NCBI GenBank assembly: GCA_051747265.1
Contig: JBNJFY010000001.1
Coordinates: 310,001-374,000, forward strand
Source of the DNA: JBNJFY01 sp051747265
GTDB lineage: Bacteria; Bacteroidota; Rhodothermia; Balneolales; Balneolaceae
DNA length: 64,000 nt
Direction of reading: 5' to 3'
Both the position numbers and the translations under genes were made by a program. Shown here piece by piece: positions 29,671 to 39,247 of the stretch. The notes under the pieces were generated by a model. It did not search any database and was not told where the DNA came from. It worked only from the letters and a program-made list of their open reading frames with translations. How positions within the stretch are numbered: the stretch's first letter is position 1; each line of letters opens with the position of its first letter.

Positions 29671-31179
29671 ATGCTCGACCTGGATAAACCCAAAGATTAT
29701 TGCGGCATATTTGGAATTTTCGGTCATTCGGATGCTGCTCTGCTCACTTATTACGGACTTCATGCCCTACAACATCGTGGGCAAGAATCCGCCGGTATCG
29801 TTACCAGCTACTATGATGAGGAACGTGGCAAACCGGTAATGCCCGCCCATAAAGATTTCGGCTTGGTACTCAGCGTATTTGATGACCAATCGGTATTTAC
29901 CAATAAGCTGAAAGGCGATGCCGCCATCGGTCATAATAGATACTCTACAAGTGGCTCCTCTGATAATCCCTCCAATATTCAACCTTTCCGCGTGCAATAC
30001 CGCGAGGGTAATTTGGCCATAGGGCACAATGGTAACCTGGCCAATGCCAAACAACTTCGGAAACGCTTTACCCGGGAAGGCGTATTGTTCCAAAGCACCT
30101 CAGACACCGAATTGATTTTGCACCTGATTTCCCACAGTCGCAAGCAAAATCAGATTGATCAGATCATGGAAGCGCTCGATCAAATTGAGGGTGCGTACTG
30201 CTTAGTCATCCAAACCGATGACAAGTTGATTGCGGTTCGGGATCCCAATGGATTTCGTCCCCTTGCTTTGGGAAAAAAGGATGGCGCCTACATGGTAGCC
30301 AGTGAGACTTGTGCTTTTGACATTATCGGAGCTGAATATATTCGCGATGTGGATCCCGGCGAGGTGATGATCATCGACAAAAACACCTTGGAAACCGGTG
30401 AGCCACAATCCTTGTATTTGGTCCCCAAAGAGAAGCAGAAAACGGCCCAGTGTATCTTCGAATATGTGTATTTCTCTCGCCCGGATAGCAAAATCTTCGG
30501 TGAAAATGTTGATAAGGTCCGCCGCAAATTAGGTAAGTATTTGGCCAAAGAGCATCCGCTGGATGAAATCTTGCAGAAACCGGTTGGAGACAAAAAACCC
30601 ATTGTGATCTCGGTTCCGGATTCCAGCAATACAGCGGCTCTGGGCTATGCCTCCGAAAGTCAAAAAATGGGGCATGATATTAAGTTCGAAATCGGGCTAA
30701 TTCGAAATCATTATGTGGGAAGAACTTTTATCTCCCCCGGTCAAAAGTCGCGCGAGCAAAAAGTGCGTACCAAATTCAATACGGTTAAGGGCGTGTTGGA
30801 AGGCCGACCGGTTATCATTGTGGATGATTCCATTGTCCGCGGTACCACTTCCCGACACTTAGTGGATATGATTCGTAATGCTAATCCTACCGAAATTCAC
30901 TTTTTAGTGAGTTCACCTCCCATCACTCATCCCTGCTATTACGGTATGGATTTTCCCGATCCCAAAGAACTCATGGCCAATCGATTTAAGCGTGATATTC
31001 AAGCCATGGCTGAGGAAATTGGAGTGGACAGTTTGCGTTACCTATCACCGGATGGACTAGTCGATGCGGTTAAGGAGTCCAATCCTTCCTCCCATGAATA
31101 CTGCACGGCCTGCTTTACAGGCAACTACCCGGTTCCTGTCAATATGGATGCGCGTAAAGAAGAAAATGAATTGGTCTAA
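29671..31179 (+). CDS. purF: Amidophosphoribosyltransferase
   Basis: A 502-residue first enzyme of purine synthesis. The glutaminase domain has the nucleophile Cys11 (DYCGIFGIFG) preceded by a ten-residue propeptide, as in the self-processed Bacillus-type enzymes. The phosphoribosyltransferase motif VIIVDDSIVRGTTSRHL lies near 380. Cysteines that could bind an iron-sulphur cluster include those in HEYCTACFTG near the C-terminus, as in the Bacillus class. It is followed by engB three bases later, so they share a transcript. Confidence 0.97.
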   Translation: MLDLDKPKDYCGIFGIFGHSDAALLTYYGLHALQHRGQESAGIVTSYYDEERGKPVMPAHKDFGLVLSVFDDQSVFTNKLKGDAAIGHNRYSTSGSSDNPSNIQPFRVQYREGNLAIGHNGNLANAKQLRKRFTREGVLFQSTSDTELILHLISHSRKQNQIDQIMEALDQIEGAYCLVIQTDDKLIAVRDPNGFRPLALGKKDGAYMVASETCAFDIIGAEYIRDVDPGEVMIIDKNTLETGEPQSLYLVPKEKQKTAQCIFEYVYFSRPDSKIFGENVDKVRRKLGKYLAKEHPLDEILQKPVGDKKPIVISVPDSSNTAALGYASESQKMGHDIKFEIGLIRNHYVGRTFISPGQKSREQKVRTKFNTVKGVLEGRPVIIVDDSIVRGTTSRHLVDMIRNANPTEIHFLVSSPPITHPCYYGMDFPDPKELMANRFKRDIQAMAEEIGVDSLRYLSPDGLVDAVKESNPSSHEYCTACFTGNYPVPVNMDARKEENELV

Positions 31180-31182
31180 TCC

Positions 31183-31773
31183 ATGAACTTTCAAGTTGCC
31201 CAGTTCATTACCAGCGCCCCCAATTTGGATGCGTGCCCGGATCCGAAATATCCTGAAATTTGCATGGCGGGTCGATCCAATGTGGGTAAATCCACGTTGG
31301 TGAATGCCATTACCAACAAGAACAAACTGGCCCGAACCAGCAATGTCCCGGGTAAAACTCAGTTGATGAATTATTATGAAATCGACGAGCAACTCTACCT
31401 AGTGGACCTTCCCGGCTACGGCTTTGCCAAGGTTCCTAAAGAAGTACGGGAACAGTGGGGACGTGATATCAAATCTTATCTGGAAAACCGGGAAACATTG
31501 CGGCTAGTACTCCATATTGTCGATGCCCGTCGCGATCCCACCAAACTGGATGAAGAGATGTTTTACTGGATGGGGACACATCGGCTACCTTTTGTGGTAC
31601 TGCTCAGCAAATGTGACAAACTCTCCAACAATAAACGTCAACAATCGGTAGCTAAAGTAAAACATGTACTAAAAGAGATGAATATTGAGGTTCCCGTAGA
31701 GCCCTACAGTGCGACATCAGGGCGAGGGATTCGGGAAATCCAAAAAATCATTCAAGAGTTCACAACAGACTGA
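31183..31773 (+). CDS. engB: Ribosome-biogenesis GTPase EngB/YsxC
   Basis: A 196-residue TRAFAC GTPase with G1 GRSNVGKS, G3 DLPGYG, and G4 LSKCDK. It is required for assembly of the large ribosomal subunit in other bacteria. It starts three bases after purF and is likely translationally coupled to it. Confidence 0.95.
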   Translation: MNFQVAQFITSAPNLDACPDPKYPEICMAGRSNVGKSTLVNAITNKNKLARTSNVPGKTQLMNYYEIDEQLYLVDLPGYGFAKVPKEVREQWGRDIKSYLENRETLRLVLHIVDARRDPTKLDEEMFYWMGTHRLPFVVLLSKCDKLSNNKRQQSVAKVKHVLKEMNIEVPVEPYSATSGRGIREIQKIIQEFTTD

Positions 31774-31861
31774 TTTTTTTCAACTTTCCGCTGAACATTT
31801 CCAAGGCGTTTCATAGCTTTGGTATTCGAACTTCCCATTAAAAAACGTGTCCTCGAATATC

Positions 31862-33472
31862 ATGGCTCAAGCCACTTCACAACAAGTTTTAGTCCTGGAT
31901 AATGTAGCTCCCGTTTGCGCCCAACGTCTTGAAGAGCGCGGCCTCCAACCCATCATTCATAAATCCATTCCTGATGATCCGGCTGAACGAAAGAATTTAC
32001 TGAATAGCATTCATGCCATGGTATTGCGTAGTGCTACTACCGTGGATCCGCATCTTATTGCCGAAATTCCCAATCTCAAGGTTATTGGACGCGCTGGTGT
32101 AGGTGTGGACAATATTGATATTGATGCTGCCACTGCCTCTGGTGTGTTGGTCATGAATACCCCTGATGGCAATACCATTTCCACGGCTGAACACACCTGT
32201 GGGATGATTCTGGCATTGCATCGCAACATTCCGCAATCCGTAGCCAAAGTGAAGTCTGGTGGCTGGGATCGCAAGAAGTATATGGGAACTGAAATCCATG
32301 ACAAAAAACTGGGCATTGTTGGCTTGGGTAAAATCGGATCCGAAGTGGCCCGGCGTATGCAGAGCTTTGGGGTGGATATCTTTGCCTACGACCCATACAC
32401 CTCGCGTGAACGTGCAGAGGAGATGGATATCACCCTACTGGAGTTGGACGAACTTTTGGCTACCGTGGATATCCTCACCGTTCATACCCCACTAACCGAT
32501 GCCACCCGGAATATGATTTCACTGGAGAAAAAAGAACTCCTCAAAAAGGGGATCCGGTTAGTCAACTGCGCACGGGGTGGAATTATTAAGGAGGAAGACT
32601 TACCCGAATTAATTGATCAAGGATATGTTGCCGGGGCTGCATTGGATGTTTATACCAGTGAACCTCCCCATGAGGCATTGCTGGAAATATTGAAACACCC
32701 CGATATCATTTGCACCCCTCACCTCGGAGCCTCCACCGAAGAAGCACAGGAAAAAGTAGCCACCCAAATTGCCGATCAAATTGCTGATGCATTAGCAGGC
32801 AAAGGATTTAAAGGATCGCTCAATGGCAAAAGTATTGCACTTAGCACCAAAAAAGAGGTCCAGCCATTATTACACCTTTCGAAATATTTAGGAGCCATCG
32901 GCGCGCAGCTTAACCCACCCAACAACGATGTCTTTCACTTTGAATTTAGTGGACATTGCGCGGAGCATGCCGAAGTGTTATCCGATGCCTTACTCACCGG
33001 CTTACTGAATCACTACATTGAAGAGAAGGTTAATCTGATTAACGCACGCACATTGGCCGAGAAACGTGGCTTACAGGTGAGTGAAACCAAAACGAAGTCT
33101 ACCCAAACATTCAATGATTTGGTTACCATACATTTGCCCGAAGGAAGTCCCTACCGTACCATATCGGGCACCGTCTTTGGCGACCAGGACTATCGAATTG
33201 TCGATATTGATGGTTTTGGCGTTGAACTTCGGTTAGAGCCCGGCCAACTGGTGCTATATAAAAATATCGATCAACCGGGAATGTTGGCAGCGGTAAGTTC
33301 GACGTTGGCTGATGAAGAGATCAATATCGGTTCCTTAAGTTTAGGTCGAGGCCAAAAAGGATCCCAAGCTATTACAGCTTTGGTCATTGATCGTCCCTTA
33401 ACAGAGCAAGAAATTCAATTGGTTCGTTCTATAAATGGTGTCCAATCGCTGCGTTATATTTCGCTCTCTTAA
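31862..33472 (+). CDS. serA: D-3-phosphoglycerate dehydrogenase
   Basis: A protein of about 536 residues for the first step of serine synthesis. The NAD-binding motif is VGLGKIGSEVARR; the catalytic region is CARGGIIKEEDL, and CTPHLGASTEEAQEKV holds the catalytic His. It is the long form with an intervening domain (about 320-450) and a C-terminal ACT domain (LVLYKNIDQPGMLAAVSS). The ATG at 31862 is chosen; a GTG at 31847 is in frame. It ends convergently, overlapping rdgB by four bases. Confidence 0.93.
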   Translation: MAQATSQQVLVLDNVAPVCAQRLEERGLQPIIHKSIPDDPAERKNLLNSIHAMVLRSATTVDPHLIAEIPNLKVIGRAGVGVDNIDIDAATASGVLVMNTPDGNTISTAEHTCGMILALHRNIPQSVAKVKSGGWDRKKYMGTEIHDKKLGIVGLGKIGSEVARRMQSFGVDIFAYDPYTSRERAEEMDITLLELDELLATVDILTVHTPLTDATRNMISLEKKELLKKGIRLVNCARGGIIKEEDLPELIDQGYVAGAALDVYTSEPPHEALLEILKHPDIICTPHLGASTEEAQEKVATQIADQIADALAGKGFKGSLNGKSIALSTKKEVQPLLHLSKYLGAIGAQLNPPNNDVFHFEFSGHCAEHAEVLSDALLTGLLNHYIEEKVNLINARTLAEKRGLQVSETKTKSTQTFNDLVTIHLPEGSPYRTISGTVFGDQDYRIVDIDGFGVELRLEPGQLVLYKNIDQPGMLAAVSSTLADEEINIGSLSLGRGQKGSQAITALVIDRPLTEQEIQLVRSINGVQSLRYISLS

Positions 33473-34083
33473 GTATGCAGCTTTAAGAAAGCAATCAACT
33501 TTTGGAGTGCGTGCCCACGATGGCTGATCCGGTTTTTGACCGCCGGATCCAGCTGCGCGAAGGTCTCCTCATAACCCAATGGACGAAAAACGGGATCATA
33601 ACCGAATCCCCCCTCTCCCGCAGCTTGTTTGATAATATGGCCTTCACAGGTGCCGTGGAAGGTATGCTCTTCGCCGTTGAGGACCAACGCTATCACGGTT
33701 CGAAAGCGGGCCGTGGATTCATGTACAGACACATCCTGTAGATCTTCCAATAACTTATCCACATTATCCTGATAAGTGGCCTCCTCTCCGGCATAGCGAG
33801 CAGAATATACGCCCGGGCGGCCATCCAAAGCGTCAACTTCCAATCCCGTATCGTCGGCCAGCGTGGGTAACCCCGTTTGGGTGGCTACTTCCCGTGCTTT
33901 TTTCAAAGCATTGCCTTCCAAGGTATCCTGATCTTCCTCAACCTCTGGCAGCCCATCAATATCTAATGCAGAAATCCACTGGATGGGAATACCCGCCTCC
34001 CGCATTACGGATTGTAGCTCCTCCAATTTATGAGGATTCCGTGAAGCAAGGATTATTTCTTCCGGTAATGTTTTGTGTCCCAT
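33469..34083 (-). CDS. rdgB: Non-canonical purine NTP pyrophosphatase
   Basis: A 204-residue HAM1/RdgB protein that hydrolyses dITP and XTP, keeping inosine out of DNA. Motifs: LASRNPHKLEEL at the N-terminus, LADDTGLEVDALDG, and GFGYDPVFRP. It is the last gene of a three-gene minus-strand run with the PQ-loop and PfkB genes, 12 bases after the former. Confidence 0.95.
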   Translation of the reverse strand: MGHKTLPEEIILASRNPHKLEELQSVMREAGIPIQWISALDIDGLPEVEEDQDTLEGNALKKAREVATQTGLPTLADDTGLEVDALDGRPGVYSARYAGEEATYQDNVDKLLEDLQDVSVHESTARFRTVIALVLNGEEHTFHGTCEGHIIKQAAGEGGFGYDPVFRPLGYEETFAQLDPAVKNRISHRGHALQKLIAFLKLHT

Positions 34084-34095
34084 GAAGTATGGTGA

Positions 34096-34365
34096 TTATT
34101 CTTCCGGTTGGGGAGGAGCCACGCGAGGAAACATTTTATAATATAGATTCATCCCGCTCCCCAGCGTCAACAGTGTGTTGAGTGCTAAAAACACCGCATC
34201 ATCGATAATATAGGAGTGTACGGCCAGCAGAAAGCTGGAGGTCACATACATTAAGATGAACAAGGTATTTCCACGAAAATACCCATTTTGAATAGTTTCC
34301 AGGGTTTGCGGAACCCAAGCTCCCACCAAGATTCCAAAACCGATCCAGCCGATCCAATCAATCAT
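34096..34365 (-). CDS. PQ-loop (SemiSWEET-like) small membrane protein
   Basis: An 89-residue protein with three membrane helices and the VPQTLETIQNG PQ-loop motif in the first helix region. Single PQ-loop proteins of this size are SemiSWEETs, dimeric sugar transporters; the match is by motif and size. It lies 12 bases upstream of rdgB and 12 bases downstream of the PfkB kinase gene, so sugar uptake next to a sugar kinase is a reasonable inference. Confidence 0.6.
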   Translation of the reverse strand: MIDWIGWIGFGILVGAWVPQTLETIQNGYFRGNTLFILMYVTSSFLLAVHSYIIDDAVFLALNTLLTLGSGMNLYYKMFPRVAPPQPEE

Positions 34366-34377
34366 AACTGTACCTGG

Positions 34378-35310
34378 TTATTCCTCAATGGTAATTTGGT
34401 GCTTGGGTATTTCACTGAGATCTTTGAATTCGCTATAGCGACTCAGAATTTCGGTCTTAGTCAAGTTCTTCAATCGTTCCGGGCCGAACTCTTCAACGCA
34501 GTAACTAGCCATCACTGAACCAAATACGACTCCCCTTCTCAAATTCTCTTCAGATAGATCATCAGTATCGGCCAACCACCCAATCAAACCACCCAAAAAG
34601 GTATCACCGGCTCCAGTAGGATCAAAAATATCTACCACCGGATAAGCGGGAACCGAGAACATGGTATCGTTAGTAAACAACAGCGCGCCATGTTCACCTT
34701 TCTTGATGATCAATCCTTTGGGCCCCATTTCAATAATTTTATCAGCGGCTTTAATCAAATTCGGCTCATTCGCCAATTCGCGGGCTTCCGAATCATTGAT
34801 CACGATCATATCCACCCGTTTGATGGTTTCCTTGAGGGCGTCCAAGGCCCCTTCAATCCAGAAGTTCATCGTATCCATGACAGTAAACTTGGGATTTTCT
34901 ACCTGTTCGAGCACTTTGCGCTGTAAACTGGGCTCAATATTACCCAGCGCGATATACTGGCTACCCTTATAATTATCCGGGATCACTGGGTCAAAGTGTT
35001 CAAACACATTCAGCTGGGTATCCAATGTGTCTCGCTGGTTTAAATCGTAATGATACTTTCCCTGCCAGAAAAACGTTTTTCCAGAATCATCAATCTGCAA
35101 TCCTTCCAGATCCACATTTTTGTTTTTAAGCAACTCAATATCACTGTCCGCAAAATCATTACCTACCACACCAACCAATCGGATAGGATTTAAAAAATAA
35201 CTGGAGGCCAGTGAAATATAAGAGGCAGACCCTCCCAGAATACGATCTACTTTTCCAAAGGGCGTTTCAATTCCATCGTAGGCAACAGATCCAACTACAA
35301 GTACACTCAT
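34378..35310 (-). CDS. PfkB-family carbohydrate/nucleoside kinase
   Basis: A 310-residue ribokinase-like kinase. It has the VGSVAYDGIETP start, GGSASYISLASSYF substrate-binding segment and the ATP/anion-hole motif DPTGAGDTFLGG with catalytic Asp near 245. The substrate is unknown; the family includes ribokinase, adenosine kinase and fructokinase. It is the first gene of the minus-strand operon with the PQ-loop protein and rdgB. Confidence 0.85.
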   Translation of the reverse strand: MSVLVVGSVAYDGIETPFGKVDRILGGSASYISLASSYFLNPIRLVGVVGNDFADSDIELLKNKNVDLEGLQIDDSGKTFFWQGKYHYDLNQRDTLDTQLNVFEHFDPVIPDNYKGSQYIALGNIEPSLQRKVLEQVENPKFTVMDTMNFWIEGALDALKETIKRVDMIVINDSEARELANEPNLIKAADKIIEMGPKGLIIKKGEHGALLFTNDTMFSVPAYPVVDIFDPTGAGDTFLGGLIGWLADTDDLSEENLRRGVVFGSVMASYCVEEFGPERLKNLTKTEILSRYSEFKDLSEIPKHQITIEE

Positions 35311-35403
35311 ATCAACTCTTTATATTCATCATTTTTCAAGCTCCTAATGTAAGCACCTTTTATTGGCTTTAAAAGCAATAGAGCCAGAATATAACACAGA
35401 CAT

Positions 35404-35433
35404 AAAAAAAGCGCCCACCGTCAGGTGAGCGCT
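35404..35433 (-). terminator. Terminator of the subtilase gene
   Basis: On the minus strand AGCGCTCACC and GGTGGGCGCT form a stem with a TGAC loop and a run of seven T, about 45 bases past the S8 peptidase stop. Confidence 0.88.
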
Positions 35434-35478
35434 TCACGATTTAACCTTGTAATGAGCTAGGTTTAGCTATTACACTCG

Positions 35479-36705
35479 TTAGTTATGAGCAATTGGATCA
35501 GCATTTCCATCAGGATCACCAATGGCGGTTCCATCAGAAGTAGGATTTCCGTTGGTCACTAACAATAGACCAGCCACATGAGGAGTAGCCATTGAAGTTC
35601 CGCTAATGGTATTGTATCCGCCATCTTTCCAGGTAGACTTGATATCTACACCAGGAGCGGCGAATTCAATTGGTGGATTAGCGTAATTAGAGAAATATGC
35701 GAACTCATCTGCGTTATCAATCGCAGAAACAGTCCATACATTGTTATACTCTACACGAGCTGGAGAGTAATTATTGGAGTTATCAGAGTCGTTCCCTGCA
35801 GCTACAGCTACATAAACACCTTGATCAGCAAGGTTCATGATAGCTGCATCTAATGCATCAGAAGTAGGTCCGCCTAAACTCATGCTAGCTACCTCGCCGG
35901 CAGAAGCATTAGCTGCTACATAATCTACTCCATCAATAACACCAGAGTAAGAACCACTACCGCGGCTATCCAATACTTTAACAGCTACTACAGTAGCACC
36001 GGCTGCGACACCAACAACACCTTGGTTGTTGTCAACAGCAGCAATAGTACCAGCACAGTGTGTCCCGTGACCATTTCCATCATCAGCGCTTTTCGCATCT
36101 TTACCGCTGGTGAACATGGTTGCACTACGGCTAGCGTCTACATTCAAGTCTGGGTGATCCAGATCAATACCTGTATCAATTACCCAAGCGGTCATACCAG
36201 ATCCGTCAACAGCGCCACCTACACGAGTAATGCCCCAAGGTGTTTCTTGGCTAGTGGAGCCTCCTCCATCGCCACCGTCACCGTCACAAGGACCACCATT
36301 AGGTGTTCCACAAGGTGGAGCGAAAATTACCACCTTATCTTCTTCGATATAATCAACTCGATCATCATTTCTCAATTTATTGAGCTGATCATCATCTAGT
36401 TGTACAGCCATACCATGTAGGGCGTTGCTGTATTTACTAACAATAGCATCATCCGCTAATTCTAATTCAGATTGCAAATCATTGGTAATCTGATTTGCCA
36501 TTTCAGGAGTTCGAGCCTTAGCCTTACTACTCTTATACACAACGATATACTGACCATCGATAGGCGTACCGTTTTCTACCTGGGTAGAGGTGTCATCGTT
36601 GTTGGTATCAGGAGAGGTGAATTGTGTAGAAGTATCGCATCCCACCGATACTAATCCCACAAAAAGAAGAGCTAAGCAAGCACGTTTTATATGAACACTA
36701 ATCAT
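35479..36705 (-). CDS. Secreted subtilisin-like peptidase (S8), lipoprotein
   Basis: A 408-residue exported protease. The N-terminus has a lipobox (LVSVGC, Cys23). An inhibitor I9 prodomain (about 50-128, QYIVVYKSS) is followed by a Gly/Asp-rich linker and the subtilase domain with Asp177 (VIDTGID), His213 (GNGHGTHCAGT), oxyanion Asn305 (AAGND) and Ser371 (GTSMATPHVAG), nearest to the proteinase K-type group. It probably acts at the cell surface in nutrient supply. The tail after 385 is short and has no sorting domain visible. Confidence 0.93.
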   Translation of the reverse strand: MISVHIKRACLALLFVGLVSVGCDTSTQFTSPDTNNDDTSTQVENGTPIDGQYIVVYKSSKAKARTPEMANQITNDLQSELELADDAIVSKYSNALHGMAVQLDDDQLNKLRNDDRVDYIEEDKVVIFAPPCGTPNGGPCDGDGGDGGGSTSQETPWGITRVGGAVDGSGMTAWVIDTGIDLDHPDLNVDASRSATMFTSGKDAKSADDGNGHGTHCAGTIAAVDNNQGVVGVAAGATVVAVKVLDSRGSGSYSGVIDGVDYVAANASAGEVASMSLGGPTSDALDAAIMNLADQGVYVAVAAGNDSDNSNNYSPARVEYNNVWTVSAIDNADEFAYFSNYANPPIEFAAPGVDIKSTWKDGGYNTISGTSMATPHVAGLLLVTNGNPTSDGTAIGDPDGNADPIAHN

Positions 36706-37086
36706 AAATGATATAATTTGTTAATGTTAATTAAGCTGTCTTTCAACAGCACAATCATGCTACTAAATCCATGATAATCAGTCAATTAGGCCCAAAACTA
36801 ACCTAACATTCCTCTAAGTCGTTGAAAACCAAGACGTTAGAAGGGCTTAATGTTTGGGCAGAGTTGTAAATCCGTATTTTTTTAGGCAAAAATGACAAAA
36901 AGACATACTCTTTTAACCAAGAGGGGATATGCAGTTAACTTATTAACCACCCCAATATTAAAACAATAAAGGTTAGAGCCCTATAATATTGAGAGCCGGC
37001 AAACTTATTAAGACAAATTGACAAGACTTCATACCGGCAAACTCAACAATTTCAGGTCTTTACTATTCGAAACCAGCCAAACACAA
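36706..37086. other. Divergent promoter region, no gene
   Basis: AT-rich spacer between the subtilase (-) and the membrane methyltransferase-like gene (+). It probably contains two promoters; I see no confident elements. An in-frame TTG extension of the downstream gene reaches 37018 but looks spurious. Confidence 0.5.
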
Positions 37087-37743
37087 ATGAATGATTTTCC
37101 CATCATCTGGAGTGCGTTGACCTTCGCATTATTTGCGTTACTGCATTCCTTATTAGCTTCGCATCGTTTAAAGGAATTATTATTTACCAAATGGACAAAA
37201 CTTAGCGTATGGTACCGCTTCACCTACAATGTGATTGCAGTTGTAACTTTGGGGGTGTGGTTACTTTTCATATACATACTACTCCCCAATCCCAATCAAT
37301 TAATCTATAAATGGGAGGGCATCTGGCTATGGGTAGGTTATCTTCTCCAATTAATAGGTATAACAGGAATGGTATATTCTTTTCGTCCAATCGATACCCT
37401 ATCTTTTCTGGGTGTACGCCAGATAATCGATTATATAGTAGCGAATAAATATCCCCAACAACTTGATGAAACCAGGCAACAAACACTTACTCACACGGGT
37501 TTGTACAGGTGTATACGCCACCCCTTATACACATCGTCACTTATTGCTCTTTGGGCTGCGCCTCAAGTAACCTACTTCTGGCTTACTTGCGCTATCTTAT
37601 TCTCAATATACTTTGTGGTGGGCTCTGTATTCGAAGAACAACGACTTCTCTCTCAATATCCTACTTACCGGGAGTATAGATCAGGAACAGGTCGCTTTCT
37701 TCCTTCTTTTGACTGCATTAAACACTGGCTAAAAGAAAGCTAG
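37087..37743 (+). CDS. NnrU/MddA-like membrane methyltransferase family protein
   Basis: A 218-residue protein with about five to six membrane helices. The motif CIRHPLYTSSLIALWAAP and the later FEEQRLLSQYPTYREYR match the isoprenylcysteine methyltransferase-like superfamily, which also includes NnrU and methanethiol S-methyltransferase (MddA). The actual substrate is not known; MddA turns methanethiol into dimethylsulphide, so a thiol substrate is possible. The ATG at 37087 is preferred to the upstream TTG. Confidence 0.6.
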   Translation: MNDFPIIWSALTFALFALLHSLLASHRLKELLFTKWTKLSVWYRFTYNVIAVVTLGVWLLFIYILLPNPNQLIYKWEGIWLWVGYLLQLIGITGMVYSFRPIDTLSFLGVRQIIDYIVANKYPQQLDETRQQTLTHTGLYRCIRHPLYTSSLIALWAAPQVTYFWLTCAILFSIYFVVGSVFEEQRLLSQYPTYREYRSGTGRFLPSFDCIKHWLKES

Positions 37744-37774
37744 CAACAGGAAGCCAGATATTGGGAAATCTTCC

Positions 37775-38437
37775 CTAGTTGCTATTCAATAGATCAACGA
37801 TGCTGGAATGACCTCTACTTTCTGCCCATGAGATGGCCGTTTCCCCAGAATTATTGGCTTGGGTAGGATCGGCTCCCGCCTTCATAAGTACTCGTACGAT
37901 ATCCTCGTTCCCCTTGGCGGCTGCATGCATCAATGGCGTTACACCTGAATTATCTGTGGCATTCACATCAGCTTGGCTGAGTACCAACAATTCAATAATG
38001 CGAGTATTTCCACTCATAGCCGCCGCATGCAGTGCGAGTGCTCCCGAATTACTTTCTGTGTTGGGATCAGCTCCCACATCTAGCAATGCTTCTACCGAAT
38101 CATCCTCTCCACGAAATGCCGCCCAGATCAAGGCAGTGTTACCATCATTATTTTTGTGTTCCAAATCCACTCCGTGATCGGCAAGGATGGCGATCACATC
38201 TTCATGCCCTTTGGCCGCCGCGTACATCAATGGAGTAGCCCCTTGGCGATCTGTATGACTTGGATTCGCGCCATCTTCTAACAATCGAGCAGCTTGTCGC
38301 TTATTACCGGTAGCCGCTGCGCGTAGTAACAGCTCATCTTTACTTTGAGCATTCGCAAAGTCGCTTAAAAGTAATAGCTTTATTAGTATCAGTATGGATA
38401 CGGTACTAATCTGTTTTAAAAAGGACATAAGAAACAC
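37775..38437 (-). CDS. Secreted ankyrin repeat protein
   Basis: A 220-residue protein with a signal peptide (hydrophobic to about residue 29, likely cleavage after ANA) and about five ankyrin repeats (GATPLMYAAAKGHEDVIAIL-like). It probably lies in the periplasm and mediates protein binding. There is no enzyme domain. It is near-convergent with the methyltransferase-like gene. Confidence 0.85.
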   Translation of the reverse strand: MFLMSFLKQISTVSILILIKLLLLSDFANAQSKDELLLRAAATGNKRQAARLLEDGANPSHTDRQGATPLMYAAAKGHEDVIAILADHGVDLEHKNNDGNTALIWAAFRGEDDSVEALLDVGADPNTESNSGALALHAAAMSGNTRIIELLVLSQADVNATDNSGVTPLMHAAAKGNEDIVRVLMKAGADPTQANNSGETAISWAESRGHSSIVDLLNSN

Positions 38438-38515
38438 GTTCTAATTACATACTCTAATTCCCTGCATATCTTTAAGATATAAACATATATATAATATTCG
38501 CTTTAGAACAATTTA

Positions 38516-39211
38516 ATGCCTGTGCCCCCATTTATATCCTATTTGTCACAACGCCTACAATTACCGCTACCGGGAAGAAAAGCCCAGCTGCGCATGGCTC
38601 CCGTTCCTGCTGCGGGAAAAACTTCCACTCGACAATTCCAGCCTCGCTTAAATGCTCAGAAAAGTGGCGTATTGGCTTTGTTGCATCCATCCAACCAGGT
38701 CAGTAGCCATGCATCCTCTTTATCATGGCGACAGATCAATCTAATTATAACCCATCGGAGTGAGGATATTGATCATAGTGGGCAATTAAGTTTTCCGGGT
38801 GGAAAGAGCGGACCCCGAGAAACCGCAGTGGAAACCGCATTGCGTGAAGCACAAGAAGAGATCGGAATAGATCCGGATAGAGTTACTATTCTGGGAAAAT
38901 TAAGCGGGTTGTACATCAGTAAGTCTAATAATTTCGTCCATCCTGTGGTGGGCTGGATTCCCCAAGTCCCCCATTTAAAAATTAATCACCTGGAGGTTCA
39001 GGAGGCTTTTAGCGTGGCGCTACCCCAATTACTCAATGATGAGTTAATGGAACGTGAATACTGGAAAATTCATAATTATGGCCTTCACGTCCCCTTCTGG
39101 GCTATACACGATGTGCCATTATGGGGAGCAACTGCGATGATGACCAGCGAACTGGTAAGTCTTTGCGAGGACTATCTGGACCAAGAATCATACCTTGAAA
39201 TACCGGAGTGA
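38516..39211 (+). CDS. Nudix hydrolase (CoA pyrophosphatase-like)
   Basis: A 231-residue protein with a complete Nudix box (GGKSGPRE..ALREAQEEIGI) around 102-125. The UPF0035 element LLHPS..LIITHRSEDIDHSGQLSFPGG before it is the signature of CoA pyrophosphatases such as NudL. It would cleave CoA or acyl-CoA to 4'-phosphopantetheine and ADP derivatives. The N-terminal 60 residues are unassigned. Single-gene unit. Confidence 0.8.
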   Translation: MPVPPFISYLSQRLQLPLPGRKAQLRMAPVPAAGKTSTRQFQPRLNAQKSGVLALLHPSNQVSSHASSLSWRQINLIITHRSEDIDHSGQLSFPGGKSGPRETAVETALREAQEEIGIDPDRVTILGKLSGLYISKSNNFVHPVVGWIPQVPHLKINHLEVQEAFSVALPQLLNDELMEREYWKIHNYGLHVPFWAIHDVPLWGATAMMTSELVSLCEDYLDQESYLEIPE

Positions 39212-39247
39212 GCGTATCAGTAATCTTGAGCCGGGTAACAAAACTAC

